From: Hsuehochloa calcarea
Lineage: Eukaryota; Streptophyta; Magnoliopsida; Poales; Poaceae
Direction of reading: 5' to 3'
Length of the DNA stretch: 64,000 nucleotides
Assembly (NCBI GenBank): GCA_036346395.1
Contig: CM070601.1
Location: forward strand, 17,047,763 to 17,111,762
Of this stretch, positions 33,629 to 44,811 are shown piece by piece. The notes under the pieces were generated by a model. That model ran no database searches. It had not been told where the DNA came from and saw only the letters and a list, made by a program, of their open reading frames with translations. A program made the translations under genes and the position numbers. The number at the start of each line of letters is the position of its first letter. The first letter of the stretch is position 1.

Positions 33629-34695
33629 GGATGGCAACTAGAGATTTAGTGCACCTAGGTGAAGCACCTATATTTGATGGCACAAATTATGCTCAATGGA
33701 AAATCCATGTCTTGTTATTTTAGGGCCATGAGTCCAAAAATATGGCGGATTGTAGATGTAGGCTTTTCTCCTCCATTGGATCATTTTGCTCCAACCATTG
33801 AGGAAGAGAAATGCTTACATCTCGACGCTCAAGCTACTAACGCCTTATTTAGTGCTTTGAGCGTAGACCTTTTTGATGCCATATGCAATCTCAAGAACGT
33901 TCATGAGATGTGGACATATATTCAAGATCAATATGAATTATCCACTTCAACTAGTGATGATTGCACACAAGAATGGATGTCGGAAGAAGAATGCTCAACT
34001 TCAAGCTCCGACAACGAAAATGAGGACTCCTCAACTCCTCCACATCAACTCAATGCTTCATGGCTAAAGGTAATAATGAGGTAAACGAAAATGAAGAACC
34101 CACCTATGATGAGTTGATGGAAATGTTAGAAGACTTAAATGAATATCTTGGCAAGGAGAAGTCAAAATTCAAAGTCTTGAAGAAAGAATTTCTTTCTCTC
34201 AAGGATTCTTATGAAGAGCTAAAAGAAGCTCATGAGACTCTCCTTCTCAAGGATCTTAATAAGTCCAAGGTGGATATAGGCATTACATGCAAGTTATTAG
34301 ATGATATGCCATGCGTAGTTCCTACATCTTGCATCTCATCTAAGGCTAATGTATCCACCTCATGTGAGGATTTAATTGATATGCCTTGTTGCTCCAAAAT
34401 AGATGCTACTATTTCCTCCATATCTTGCAATACTAACATTGTAGAGGAAAACAATGAGCTCAAGGCCCAAGTCAACAAATTGAAGAATGACTTGGAAAGA
34501 GGCCTAAAAGGGAAGGCCACTCTTGACGATATATTGAGCAAGCAAAGACGCTTGCAAGATAAGAGTGGAATTGGCTTCACTCCTAAGAAAAAGGAGACAA
34601 GCAAGACAAGGCACAACGCAAGGCACACGAAGAATATCAAGTGCCATGGATGCAAAGGAAAGGGCCACTTACCTCGGTGTGTCCTAACAAGGTGA
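33629..34695 (+). pseudogene. Gag of the pol-less sirevirus-like element
   Basis: ATG at 33629 begins MATRDLVHLGEAPIFDGTNY, the typical copia gag N-terminus. A TAG and a frameshift near 33720 move the reading to RAMSPKIWRIVDVGF.., which goes on to an acidic Ser/Glu-rich end at 34084. A second overlapping frame (34060-34695) gives a Lys/Glu coiled coil and ends in a zinc-knuckle-like CHGCKGKGHLPRC. The pieces together resemble a sirevirus gag. It is not intact. Confidence 0.75.
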
Positions 34696-34804
34696 ATGAC
34701 AAGCAATTGTCATCAAAGAAAAGGCAAACCGGCAAGGAGCAAGTAAAGAAGGTAAAAGACGAATACAAACTTGAACTTGCTACAATTCACAGGAAAAGGG
34801 ACAT

Positions 34805-35017
34805 ATGAGTAAGGGTTGTCCCAAAGGTATCACTCCTAAGCCCATTATTTATAATGATCAATATTTGCTTAGGAAGGATATTAATGGCAATGTGTTTGCT
34901 AGAATAGTTAGTACACATAAAACTAATGCTAGGGCCATTTGGGTGCCCAAATCTATTGTGACTAACATTCGTGGACCCAACCTAGTTTTGGGTACCAAAA
35001 TGCGCTTAAATGATTAA
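34805..35017 (+). pseudogene. Gag C-terminal remnant
   Basis: The frame reads MSKGCPKGITPKP and later IWVPKSIVTNIRGPNLVLGT, resembling the stretch that in copia polyproteins follows the zinc knuckle and precedes the protease. The frame then stops and no protease follows. Confidence 0.55.
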
Positions 35018-36779
35018 TAGGTACTTGGAGAGGCATTGGAGACTTGGCTTATTCATATAAAGATGGATGTCATCATATATCAAATTGGAGCCAAGTTTGA
35101 GGATAATCGTTTCACATCAAGAACCAATGCCATCTCGGTAACAAGTATTTACATTGAAGTATCTAGCCCCTTTATACCTTGTGTAGGTTGCATTTCATGA
35201 AAATCTTATTAAAAGGGGTGTTCTTGCTCTATGTTCTCAATGTTCATTATTCATGTCTTGAGCAAGTTGGAGTGGCACATTAAGGGGGAGTGCTAAATCA
35301 TAGTCATGTATTTCACATCCCTAAGTGTGCCCAAATAAATTAAGTGCTAGTATTGTTTAAAAAAAAATAAGCCTTTTAGCCAAAAGTCAAAAATTCCATA
35401 ATTATCAGTAATTCTTTGAAAAACTAGTTGCAAAAGGTATACATATGCTTTTCAAATATTTACCAAAGGTTTTGGCTTTAGAAAAACCTATTTTAAGTGA
35501 AAATGCATTTCTAGCCAAAATCCTACATTATAGTATCTTGTTTTTGACATAAACTAGATTTTTGTGTAAAATCTATTCTAAAAGGAATTTGAAAATCTTG
35601 TCAAAAGAAAAATCCTAGAGTTGGCTATTCTAAATATTTTTGGTATTCTAAGAATTTCCAAAAGACCAACCTAGAAAAAGTTATTTGATTTTGAAATTCG
35701 TCCAAAATCCTACTTTGACCTAAGTGGTCACTTTCTAGCACTTAAGTGAGTTTTTCCATATGAACCAAAATTATTCACATGAAAAGGTTCAAAATGGCAT
35801 TTATGACTCATACATAAAATTGGATGCTTTAAAATCAACAAAATGTTCTCTTTGAGTTGTTTTGATTAATTTCATGAAAATGAGGCTTCTTTTGCAAAAT
35901 CAAAACTAAATTCATAAAAATTATTTTCTTGGATAGACATTAGTCGTTTTAATGTACAATGATCCTGAATGATATTTATTTGAGTGCAAAACTAGGGATC
36001 ATTTGCATAAAAATCAAATTCCAAGATCTTTCCTGAAGTGTCAGGATAATCGGAACTTCCGGCATTCTATGCGCGAACTTCCGCTTTTCCTAACGTCCAT
36101 TGTTGATTTGCGAGCTTCCGTTTCGACTCTCTTCCGCGTCGGAAAATCGGAGCTTAGGCACTCCAGCGCGGAACTTCCGCTCGCTGAACTTCCGCTTTGA
36201 AATGCGAACTTCCGCTTCCGTGGTCGAGAGGCTTTAATGCACTGCGGTTCCTCCGTTTTTATCTCTCTCCTCCAGCCGCAGTCTCTTCTCTCCCGAGCCC
36301 CCTCTCTTCTCTCCAAGTCTCCACCGAAAAGCTTTGATTGATCTTCGGTTTTTCTTCAAATCTCAACCGATCAATCACTTCCCCAGGGTTCAATCATCCC
36401 TTCTCTCAAGGTATCTCCAATTTCTTTTTGGATTTTCACCTCTTATGAACCCTAGGTTAAGATTTTGGGGGAAAATGAAATGTGGATGAAATCTGTGGTA
36501 GATTCTTGGGCAAACTAGTTTATTCAGTATTGTATGATGTTTATGCATCGATTCCATGGACTCAATCCATCAAAATACTGAAAAATCAAAATTTATCATT
36601 GCCCTAGAGTCGGCCAGGAAAATCGGAACTTCATTGTTAAGAGCGCGAACTTCCGCTAGCGGTAGTTCCGCGTTAAACTTATGAGCTTCCGATTGTCCCG
36701 ACGTAACTCGAGAATTTCATCTTCTTTTGATTCAATCTTTGACACTTCATCCATTGTTGTTCTTGAAGATGCCAAGGAT
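35018..36779. other. Non-coding internal region with palindromes
   Basis: AT-rich sequence with no gene. 36045-36215 and 36620-36690 contain more GCGGAACTTCCGC-type palindromes, many shortened to GCGAACTTCCGC. CT-rich tracts follow near 36260-36320. Confidence 0.6.
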
Positions 36780-38070
36780 GAAGATGGCGATCCGAAGCAC
36801 TATTCGGATCTTTGGAGCATCTTCTTCAAGAAATGAGGAAGAATCGATAATTCAGGATCGAAGAAAGTGGATCGGAGAAGAATCAGTATGAATCGATGAG
36901 GAACTAGGAGAACCGGAAGAAATGGAAATTGATCTTAAGGGACTCACAGCAGACGACTACACTATTCTTCGGGATAAAGATCAATATTCACTTCGTGAAA
37001 TTGCGGCGACCCTCGTTTTCATACCAAGTTTCAAAGACAAGTCTATGATCTCTTTATGGACCATCCAAACCATTTGTCGATCACAAGTACATCAATTGGT
37101 CCTATCTCAACGGACTTGATGATATGAGGGTACTTACGTGCTCTTTCAATGAAATGGATTCACAACTTTGTGGCAATTAAATGCAATTATTGTGATGAGA
37201 TCATCCGTCGCTTCTATGCCACGCTTTGCATTCCTCCGATTTTCTCACCACTGGATGATGAGGCTGTGAAGTATTCTTGCACAAAGCGCTTTTGAACATG
37301 CATTGAATATCCAAATCAAGCGAATATGAGAAAATCTATGATGGAACAGTTCTCCCTATTTCAGCCTGGACTGAATTTTATGACACCACACAGAGATTTG
37401 TCCCTGGTAAGATCACAGGACTTCTTCCTATTCCCAGCTTGGTAAATAGGATCATCAATCATACCATGTTACCTAAGAGTGGGAATTATGATGCCATTAG
37501 AGGACATGTCTGAATATATTGGAATGCATCATGCATGGTAGAAAGTTTGATGTTGTGGATGTTATCATAAGGAGATAGCAGAACAAAGAATGATCGAGTC
37601 AAGAGAATAAACTTTGCACCTTACATTATGGCTTTGATCGTTAAACAAACTGGATATAATGGAGCTTTACCTTGACACATAAAGCCTATAAACCAAGAGA
37701 GGTCCTCCTATTCCTGCCAATCTTAGGCGTGCTCCAGCAAAAGTACCTGAAGCTGCACCTCCTGCTGCTGCTGCTGCTGCTCCTCCACAAGGTATAGCCA
37801 CTATGGATCAGATTTATGCCACCTTGTTGGAGATGAGAGCATCCCAGGATACCTTCCAGGCAGCGACCACCTCTAGACTGGATGCGTTTGAGGCAAAGAA
37901 CCACTTCGGACTCGACGCCTACTCGCCACTTTAACGCTTTCACCAGATTCACCGAACAGTTTCCTCCACTGCTCAAGTATGGGACGGCGTCGCTTCGCTC
38001 TCCTCCGGTGGTCATCCTGTTGCTCCTCCCGCTGCTCCTCCAATCGATCATCCTCAAGACCCTCCTGTGA
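36780..38070 (+). pseudogene. Degenerate second ORF in the place of pol
   Basis: Pieces in different plus frames read MEIDLKGLTADDYTIL.. (36922 on), then RRFYATLCIPPIF near 37200, DGTVLPISAWTEFYDTTQRF near 37340, then KRINFAPYIMALIVKQTGY near 37600, ending Pro/Leu-rich. The pattern (FYATL.., ..FAPYIM) recalls an uncharacterised ORF I know from other grass LTR elements, but I cannot name it. Stops and frameshifts separate the pieces. Confidence 0.45.
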
Positions 38071-38938
38071 AAGCGAGAGTCGTTTGTTTATTTAGGTCAT
38101 TAGACCTTGTATGCAAAATTGTAATATCTTATGACGACTTGGTTGTATGACTTTCATTTTGGCTATGCTATCTTATGCTACTCTGTGTGAGAACATGTTT
38201 TTATGTCATGATTTTTATTTTGCATGAGATGTGGATGAGATGTGATTATGAATGAAAATGTTTATGGTTGATTAAATCTTCTTGTCTCCTGTCGTGGATG
38301 TCCATTTTTACAAGAGATACTCTGCCAAATTTTTTATAAAAATCTCTCTCAAGCATTGTTCTTTATGTTCTCTCAACATAGTTTGTGAATATTATTAAAA
38401 TGAGAGATTATCTATATTTCTTTTCAAAAGGGGAGGTTAGTTGAATATGTTTCAACTATCATTTCAAATGGTTCTCAATGTTTTGATTTAAAATGGGAGA
38501 ATGTTATGATCAATAGGTATGTAACCTATCCTTGTTTCTCCTCTCATATCTTGAGAACAAAATTCCCCCTTGGTCATATAAGTTCAATTCATACTTTTTG
38601 TGACCTACCTCATTGTTTTGCAAGTGGTATTGATTTGCAAATACTCTTTTTGGCTAAGATTTGTCTTGTGTTTTTGGGTGATTTATGCCAAAAGGGGGAG
38701 AATGTTTTTATTATCAATATTCTTCATTTGGATATGTTTGATTTGTTTAGACATACCAAAAGAGGGAAAATGCATGCATTAGATGTGTAAGGGGGAGAAT
38801 GTTTTCACATGCATTTTGTTTAATGCTTTATGTTTCACCTCATATGATGCATAGACATAGTTCATTAGTTTAAATTCTTATCTTATGTCTATGAATATCC
38901 AAATGTTGTCATTGATAATGGATTTGTCATCAATCACC
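38071..38938. other. AT-rich 3' internal region
   Basis: Several AAAGGGGGAG-like purine runs (38694, 38790, 38942) typical of the sirevirus 3' region; no convincing gene. Confidence 0.5.
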
Positions 38939-38951
38939 AAAAAGGGGGAGA
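38939..38951 (+). promoter_or_regulatory. Polypurine tract before the 3' LTR
   Basis: AAAAAGGGGGAGA immediately precedes TGAAAGATCT, the 3' LTR start. A second similar tract, AAAGAGGGAAAGA followed by TGAGGTATCT, occurs near 39496-39508. Confidence 0.7.
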
Positions 38952-41447
38952 TTGAAAGATCTAGACCCGCCATTATGAGTTAATGGAGTGTTTTGGTGAT
39001 TAATGACAAATCCAAATATGAGACTAACTCTTTTATCAATTATTATCTTTGTGTAGTCTCATTTGGATATAGAGGTGAAATACAACGAGGTATGCAATCG
39101 ACATCTCAATTTTATATATTGCTGCATTTCTCGGATCCAAAATATAGGATTGAACTCAACCTTAAGTTAAACTTGAATATGTGCATATGACCTCATTACA
39201 CATTTGTGTATGCACACATTTAGGGGGAGTTTTATCCTATACTTTGTGGTTTCATTAGTATTGATCCATATTCCATTTTCCACATATACTAAGGATCTTT
39301 ACGTTGAAACAAAACCTTTGAGTATACAAAACTTGTGTAGTTCGTATATACTCATGTTATGAGTATATAGAACTTGTGTAGTTCTTGTATACTCATGTTA
39401 GAGTATAGATAACTTGTGTAGTTTATATACTCAATTGTTCTCTCATTTATCATCATTAAATTTATGAAAATTTAAGTGGTTATCATCAATTACCAAAGAG
39501 GGAAAGATTGAGGTATCTTGTCCCACCATTATGAGTTAATGGTATGGTGTGGTAATTAATGATGATCACATTGTGGAACTAACATTTTCCATGAGTTGGA
39601 TATACAGGTTATGTTCCAGGATGATGAAGACTTGGGATGATCATGAGTTGATCATCAAGTCAAGAGCTTGGTGTAAATGATGCATCATGAGTTGATGCTT
39701 ATCAAGAAGAGATGATCATGAGTTGATCATCAAGACAAGAGAAGACCCATCATGTGTTGATGGAGGTCAAGTGAAGGATTGCATCATGTGTTGATGCATG
39801 TGAAGACTCGGGATGGAGAAATCATCATGTGTTGATGATGTTCAAGACAAGATCCCGAAGTGAAGAAATCATCATGAGTCGATGAGTGTCAAAGTTAAAG
39901 ACCCGGACTTGAAGTGTTGATGTCGCCATCAAGCTTCAAGAAGATGCAAGGCAAAGGTATGACTAGCTAGGGCTAAGGATGTGTTCCTAGTCTTTTACCG
40001 GTCTTGGTGTTTGGTTGGAAGACCGGATTGCTAGTATAGGTTGCCGTACTATTAAGAGGGGTCTTAACTAGTAGTTTGAGTTAGTCATGTGTTGATAGCT
40101 CACTATATTTGCTCTAGCTCATCTATGCATGGAGCTATTATTTGCGAATGTGTTTTGCAAATAGCCGATGCTCATGCATTCAACCCTTGTAGCATGTGAC
40201 TTAAGTTTGCAAATGCGTTTTGCAAATGGTGTAAGTCCATGTACCTTTTTCCTTGTGGTATGATTCCAAAAGTTGGCAAATGTGTTTTGCAACTTGTTGG
40301 GAATCTTGCTTGTGACTCTTGTTGGCATAGCTTGTCAATTAGCAAATGTGTTTTGCAATTGAAGTTGTTGAAAAAGCCATTTCGACTTACGTCGGAAAAT
40401 CGGAAGTTCCGTAGTTTAACGGCGGAAGTTCCGCACCCCGGACAGTCCGATTTTCCGCGGCTTGATTTTTCCAGAGAGCGGTCGGTTTAGGGACTTAGCC
40501 GATTTTCCAAGTGCGGAAGTTCCGGAGTGTATTGAGCGGAACTTCCGATATATCGGATGCTCAAAATCCGCGGTTGGTTTTTCGAGAAGCACCATTTTGG
40601 GGACTTAGCCAAAATTGAGTGCGGTCGTTCCGCTATGTGTTGAGCGGAACTTCAAGAATCGAACTTCCGATATTTAGTTGGCGGTAGTTCGGACTAAAAT
40701 CAAGCGGCTAGTTTTCTCGTCGACATAGCCGTTATGGTGCCTTTTCTCTCTCTGCGGTAGTTCCGCCTTTGTACGCGGAACTTCCGATTGTCCCGATTTT
40801 TCAGGATTTGTCTCCCAACGGCTAGTTCTTGTGTGTGGGCTATATATAGCCACCTTGGCCATTGTGGGAGGTTGTTTGAAGTTGCTTAGAACTATTGTGA
40901 ACTCTTTGTGAGCCTCTTGAGCTAAGAGCAAACCTCTATTCTCTTTTGTGCATGTGTTGCACTTGGTGAGATTAGAGAGTAAACCCTAAGTGCATGTGTT
41001 GCCTTAGGTAGTGGATTGTGTATCCACGTGAGCGTTGACACTTGATTAGTTCAAGTGAAAGTTCGGATTTGTTACTCTTGGTGTTTGCCGACACCTAGGC
41101 GGCGTGGAGGCGTCGTGCTCGGTGACCTTCTCAAGAAGCTTGTGAGAAGGCCCGACGGTTGTGAGTGGTTTGGTGCTCGCCATCTCCGGAGTGGAGGAAG
41201 AGCAACCATAGTTGAGCGAGGTGTTGGTTGGTTTGGAACCGGTCCAAGTGTTGGACTTACCTCGGAGGTGTGTGCTCATTTGAGGAGCCGGTCCAGCGCG
41301 GTTGGGCTTACCTCAACGTGGATTAGGGAGACCAAGCAAGTCTCCGAACACCACGGTAAAACATAATCGTGTCATCCTGTGTTTACTTGTGCTTTACTTT
41401 GAGCAATTTACATTCTTGCTTTAATTGCTTATAACCTCGATCTTACA
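38952..41447 (+). mobile_element. 3' LTR of the sirevirus-like element
   Basis: From 39418 it follows the 5' LTR nearly base for base, including hairpins, GCAAATG repeats, palindromes and TATA box (40840-40849). It ends ..ACCTCGATCTTACA at 41447, but about 170 bp just before the last 14 bases (present at 33390-33560 in the 5' LTR) are deleted. In the palindrome zone it has many one- or two-base deletions relative to the 5' copy. Confidence 0.82.
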
Positions 41448-41870
41448 ACGGGCGATGCTGGCCATGTCGCCGGTGGTGATGGCGAGGATTGTGGATAGCC
41501 TCATCCTACCCTGTCCTCCTGACGCAAGCGCTCTGGTAGTGGCACCACTGTCATCGCCGAGTAGTGCCTCGGTCGGGTTCTTAGGAATAACCGCAATGGC
41601 AGTCTGTGACTTTGTCGTGTCGTTCGGGGATCCACTGCGAACGGTTGCAACGTTGATACAACGTTGGTGATGTTGTTGTAGGACATGTCGATGGTGAGGA
41701 TAAGTTGGGCAACGACGCCGATTGGGACGATGACACGAGTTTTAGGGGAGAGGAGGTAGTGTGGTGTCAATGCTGAGGAATGAAGGAGCGGGGAATGCGG
41801 TGGCATGTGGCGAGTCTGGCTTTGGCCTCGCTGGCACCGGAGCTAGGAAAGGAGGGAGAGGAATAAATTT
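41448..41870 (-). pseudogene. Gene-like sequence inside the CACTA, right of the LTR element
   Basis: GC-rich sequence with minus-strand frames such as LSPKTRVIVPIGVVAQLILT near 41730. A neighbouring frame continues to the LTR junction as STILAITTGDMASIAR. I do not recognise the protein. It is presumably the other part of the 30840-31202 fragment. Confidence 0.4.
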
Positions 41871-42329
41871 GGGGATAAGGAAGAAGCACAATGTTGGGAG
41901 AGTAAGGCATCAAGCCATGGTAAAATGAGAGATTTAGACATTTTAAGTCAAAATAAAATTATAGAGTTAGGCATTTCAAGTCATGGTAAAATCCATGGTA
42001 AAATCAGAGAGTTAGGCATTTCAAGTCATGGTAAAATCCATGGTAAAATCAGAGAGATACTTATCACATATGGTTTTTAATACACACAGTCTATGATAAG
42101 GACGGAAAGTCATAGACGGTTCATGTTGAAAACTGTATGTGAAGTATCACAGACGGTTTTCAACATGAACCGTCTGTGATATAACCTCTTCATAGACGGT
42201 TTTTAGCACAGCTAGTAGCACAGATGGCGCTAAACCAAAATCTTATGTGATTGTATTTAATGCAGACGGTTTTGGTTAACCGTTTGTGATGAGGTATCTA
42301 ATATTATCCTTTTTTGTGCAGTAGTGCAT

Positions 42330-43008
42330 GCAGAAAAAAAGGCAACCTTGCAGGAGGCGGCAATGCATGCAGGAGATGTGGGCTATGCAAGTAACAAAGC
42401 TAGCGGCGGCTGGGAGCAGCAAACAGGAGCAAGGCGCAGGGGAACTAGGGTTTGGTGTTCGATCTCCCCTCCTCTCTCCCATATATTGGGTAGTCTTGCC
42501 TCCCCTCGGCTTGGGCTTGGGCCGCCAGCCCACTAACAACCTTTTTTCTATTACTAATTCTCTTTTCTAATTCCGTTTCTATTTTAATTAAATGAGATGT
42601 TATAACTACTCTAGTGTTGAGTGGTTCCTTGTCGTAGCAGATCGAGTGTTGGGACTGGGTATTAGAAAAGCCTTGTTATGACCTTCTCGGTTGCACGCCC
42701 AAGAAAGCGTGTTATGATCGACATTATGAATTGATAATATCTTGTGGGTAAAGCTATAAAACCTCTACAGAGTGTATAATCTATTCGAATAGCCGTGCCC
42801 CTGGTTACGAGCATTGTGCAGAAAGCCACACTTTGTTAGTTTTTAATAAAATGTGAACTGAGATATGTTAACAGAAAATTGGTTGTAGCGATGATGTAGG
42901 TAGATCGAACCTTATCGAGACACGGATTTTTTAACAAATGAAACTTTGGTTTTGAAGTTAAAAATGCTAAGTTATATGTTTAGAAAATAATGGTAGTATT
43001 TGAGCAAT
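42330..43008 (+). repeat. LTR-derived remnant between the CACTA and the metacaspase 3' end
   Basis: 42745-42804 carries the same LTR motif (TTGTGGGTAAAG, CCTCTACAGAGTGTA, ATTCGAATAGCCGTG) as 57073-57127. 42345-42540 is GC-richer with no recognised gene. Confidence 0.5.
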
Positions 43009-43103
43009 CAAAGCGCGTGAGCTGCTGTCCAAACAAAGGGTACACTCAGCTGCCTGGCCTTTACTGTAGTGACAAGCATGCTAATGTGGCTTTCATTTGC
43101 TGA
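43009..43103 (+). pseudogene. Second metacaspase copy, 3' end
   Basis: The sequence matches the last about 31 codons of the intact gene (KARELLSKQGYTQ.., GLYCSD, VAFIC, stop at 43101-43103), with small changes including an inserted base (CCAAACAAAGGG for CCAAGCAGGGG). The following 3' UTR (TTTGTCCATTGATGGGA, then TTTTTGTTAAGAA) also parallels the intact gene. The rest of exon 2, including the catalytic Cys, is missing. Confidence 0.92.
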
Positions 43104-43959
43104 AGCATCAGTTTTGTTTTGCCCACTGATGCGGTGATGCCTTTGTCCATTGATGGGAAATTATCCTTCCCCATGTGTCAATGTTTTTAGGGCGAATTGG
43201 TACGGGCCATCACAAAGATTATTTGAGTTGAAAAATATTATTAATATGTCACTAACATATGGTCCTATGATCTACTTGTTAGCCTTACATGCAATAGTAT
43301 TTTCCAATTTACACATCTTTTACGATGGCACAAACTAATTTTCTTATGTTTTTTTGTTTGTGGTGTCACGATGTGTTTAGGGTATGTTTTTGTTAAGAAT
43401 GGATTGTTCGGTACAGAATAACATTAATACAACGAACCCTCTTTAGCGCTACTGTAGTTTTGAAAATAAATACGCAGGTACCCATCAAAATAAGTAAATA
43501 TATCCGAAATGTATAAACGCAGTTAATCTTGCAGTAAAAGGGCATGATCGATGATTTGATCGGGCAGACCAGATGAGCTAGATTGATTTAGTTCGTACTT
43601 CCGATCCATCCGAGTAGTTCAAAACTATGTTCATTGGTAAGGACTGGAGTGGAGCTAAAGGATTGCTTGAAAGCAGGAAGCCCAAGTAGAACGGCCTACA
43701 GAATAAAAATCAAAGTAGACCCGAAGGCGTGACCTTTGGCCCTTTCTGTTCTATCGAGACTTTCACTCCCTCGAAAACCATAGTAATTGATCGGATTCAT
43801 TGAGAATGCATATCCACCACAAGATATATATACTTTTTTATGCGTTATCTCAGAAACAGAAGAGAAAATAAAGGGAAACACAAAGATAAACATGTTTCAC
43901 ACTTTTTTTACATATCTTTACTACTATATAAATTTCAATTTACCCCGCTCACCCCGCCC

Positions 43960-44188
43960 ACTCCCCTCCCCTTCCCGTTTCCCCCGGCTCTCGCCCTCTC
44001 CGCCTCCCACTCCCGCCCCGTCCTCCCCGTTTCCCCACTCCGCCCCAACCGCCGCCCCCTCCGCCTCCCACTCCCCTCCCCGTCCTCCTCGTTTCCCCAC
44101 TCCTCCCCCCTCCGCCTCCCCCAGCCCACTCCCCTCTCTTTATACATCAGCCGCCTCCTCCTCCCGCCTGTCACACCTCAAACCCTCG

Positions 44189-44222
<34 letters not shown>

Positions 44223-44279
44223 TCCTCTCGCTCCCCTCCTCTTTCCGATCGATCGATCACTGCTGCGAGGACGAGGAGG
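43960..44279 (+). other. Captured 5' leader of the E2 gene, C/T-rich
   Basis: Pyrimidine-rich sequence with (CT) repeats at 44185-44226, typical of a grass 5' UTR. The proline- and serine-rich open frames here have no family match and are a composition effect. Confidence 0.6.
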
Positions 44280-44735
44280 ATGGCGAGGGGCGAGAACAAC
44301 AAGGCGCACAGTAGCGGCAACGTCCCAGCAGCACCCGCGGACGCGGCTGCGGGGAGCGGGAAGCAGGCGTCGGCGCCGGCGCGGGGCGTGGAGAGGCAGT
44401 CCGTGGTGCGGCGGCTGCAGTTGGAGCTGATGGCGCTGATGATGGGCGGGGACCCCGGGGTGTCGGCGTTCCCGTAGGGGGCAACATCTTCCACTGGGTC
44501 GGCACTATCGCCGGCTCCGCCGCCACCGCTTACGAGGGCACCTCCTACCGCCTCACGCTCGCCTTCCCCAGCGACTACCACTACAAGCCGCCCAAGGTGC
44601 GCTTCGACACCCCCTGCTTCCACCCCAACGTCGACACCCACGGCAACATCTGCCTCAACATCCTCTAGGACAAGTGGTCCTCCGCCTACGACGTCCGCAC
44701 CATCCTCCTCTCCATCCAGAGCTTACTCAGAGGTA
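44280..44735 (+). pseudogene. Ubiquitin-conjugating enzyme E2 (UBE2C/UBC19-20 type) fragment
   Basis: ATG at 44280 starts MARGENNKAHSSGNVPAAPA and runs through ERQSVVRRLQLELMALMMGG. The conserved GDN codons after VSAFP are hit by GAG-to-TAG and a one-base deletion. In the shifted frame the core continues: NIFHWVGTIAGS, YRLTLAFPSDYHYKPPKVRF, then HPNVDTHGNICLNIL with the active-site Cys. A second TAG replaces the Gln of LQDKW. The fragment ends at IQSLL near a possible donor (AGAG|GTATAC). Two stops and a frameshift exclude a working enzyme. Confidence 0.92.
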
Positions 44736-44811
44736 TACATAGGATCTCTCTCTCTCTCTCACCTGTATCCGTTCCGTTTCTTGCCCCTTGCGTTCCTGAT
44801 CTGATGAGAAT

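Larger units (their letters stand above)
31203..41447 (+). mobile_element. Non-autonomous sirevirus-like LTR retrotransposon (no pol)
   Basis: Two LTRs enclose a PBS, a broken gag with zinc knuckle (33629-35017), about 1.9 kb of non-coding sequence with palindromes, a degenerate second ORF (36780-38070) and a polypurine tract (38939-38951). I see no protease, integrase, RT or RNase H. Large LTRs, palindromic motifs and a coiled-coil gag are sirevirus (Maximus) traits. It is inserted in the captured sequence of the CACTA element. No exact 5-bp target duplication is seen (GTGGG left, ACGGG right). Confidence 0.8.
29435..42326. mobile_element. CACTA (En/Spm) element, TSD CAT, with captured sequence and a nested LTR element
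   Basis: The left end reads CACTACTACAGAAAAGATAA and the right end ATTATCCTTTTTTGTGCAGTAGTG, inverted complements of the CACTA type, flanked by CAT at 29432-29434 and 42327-42329. Sub-terminal repeats of CACAGACGGTT / AACCGTCTGTG occur in both arms (29450-29640, 30200-30320, 42060-42300), as expected for transposase binding sites. Both arms also share a TTTCAAGTCATGGTAAAATC repeat (30340-30480, 41900-42060). No transposase is seen, so the element is non-autonomous. After subtracting the nested LTR element its own length is about 2.6 kb. Confidence 0.92.

Noticed and set aside
43787..44430. Pro/Ser-rich plus-strand frames of 175-196 codons before the E2 fragment
   Set aside because: They come from the C/T-rich leader and run in the wrong frame through the E2 sequence.
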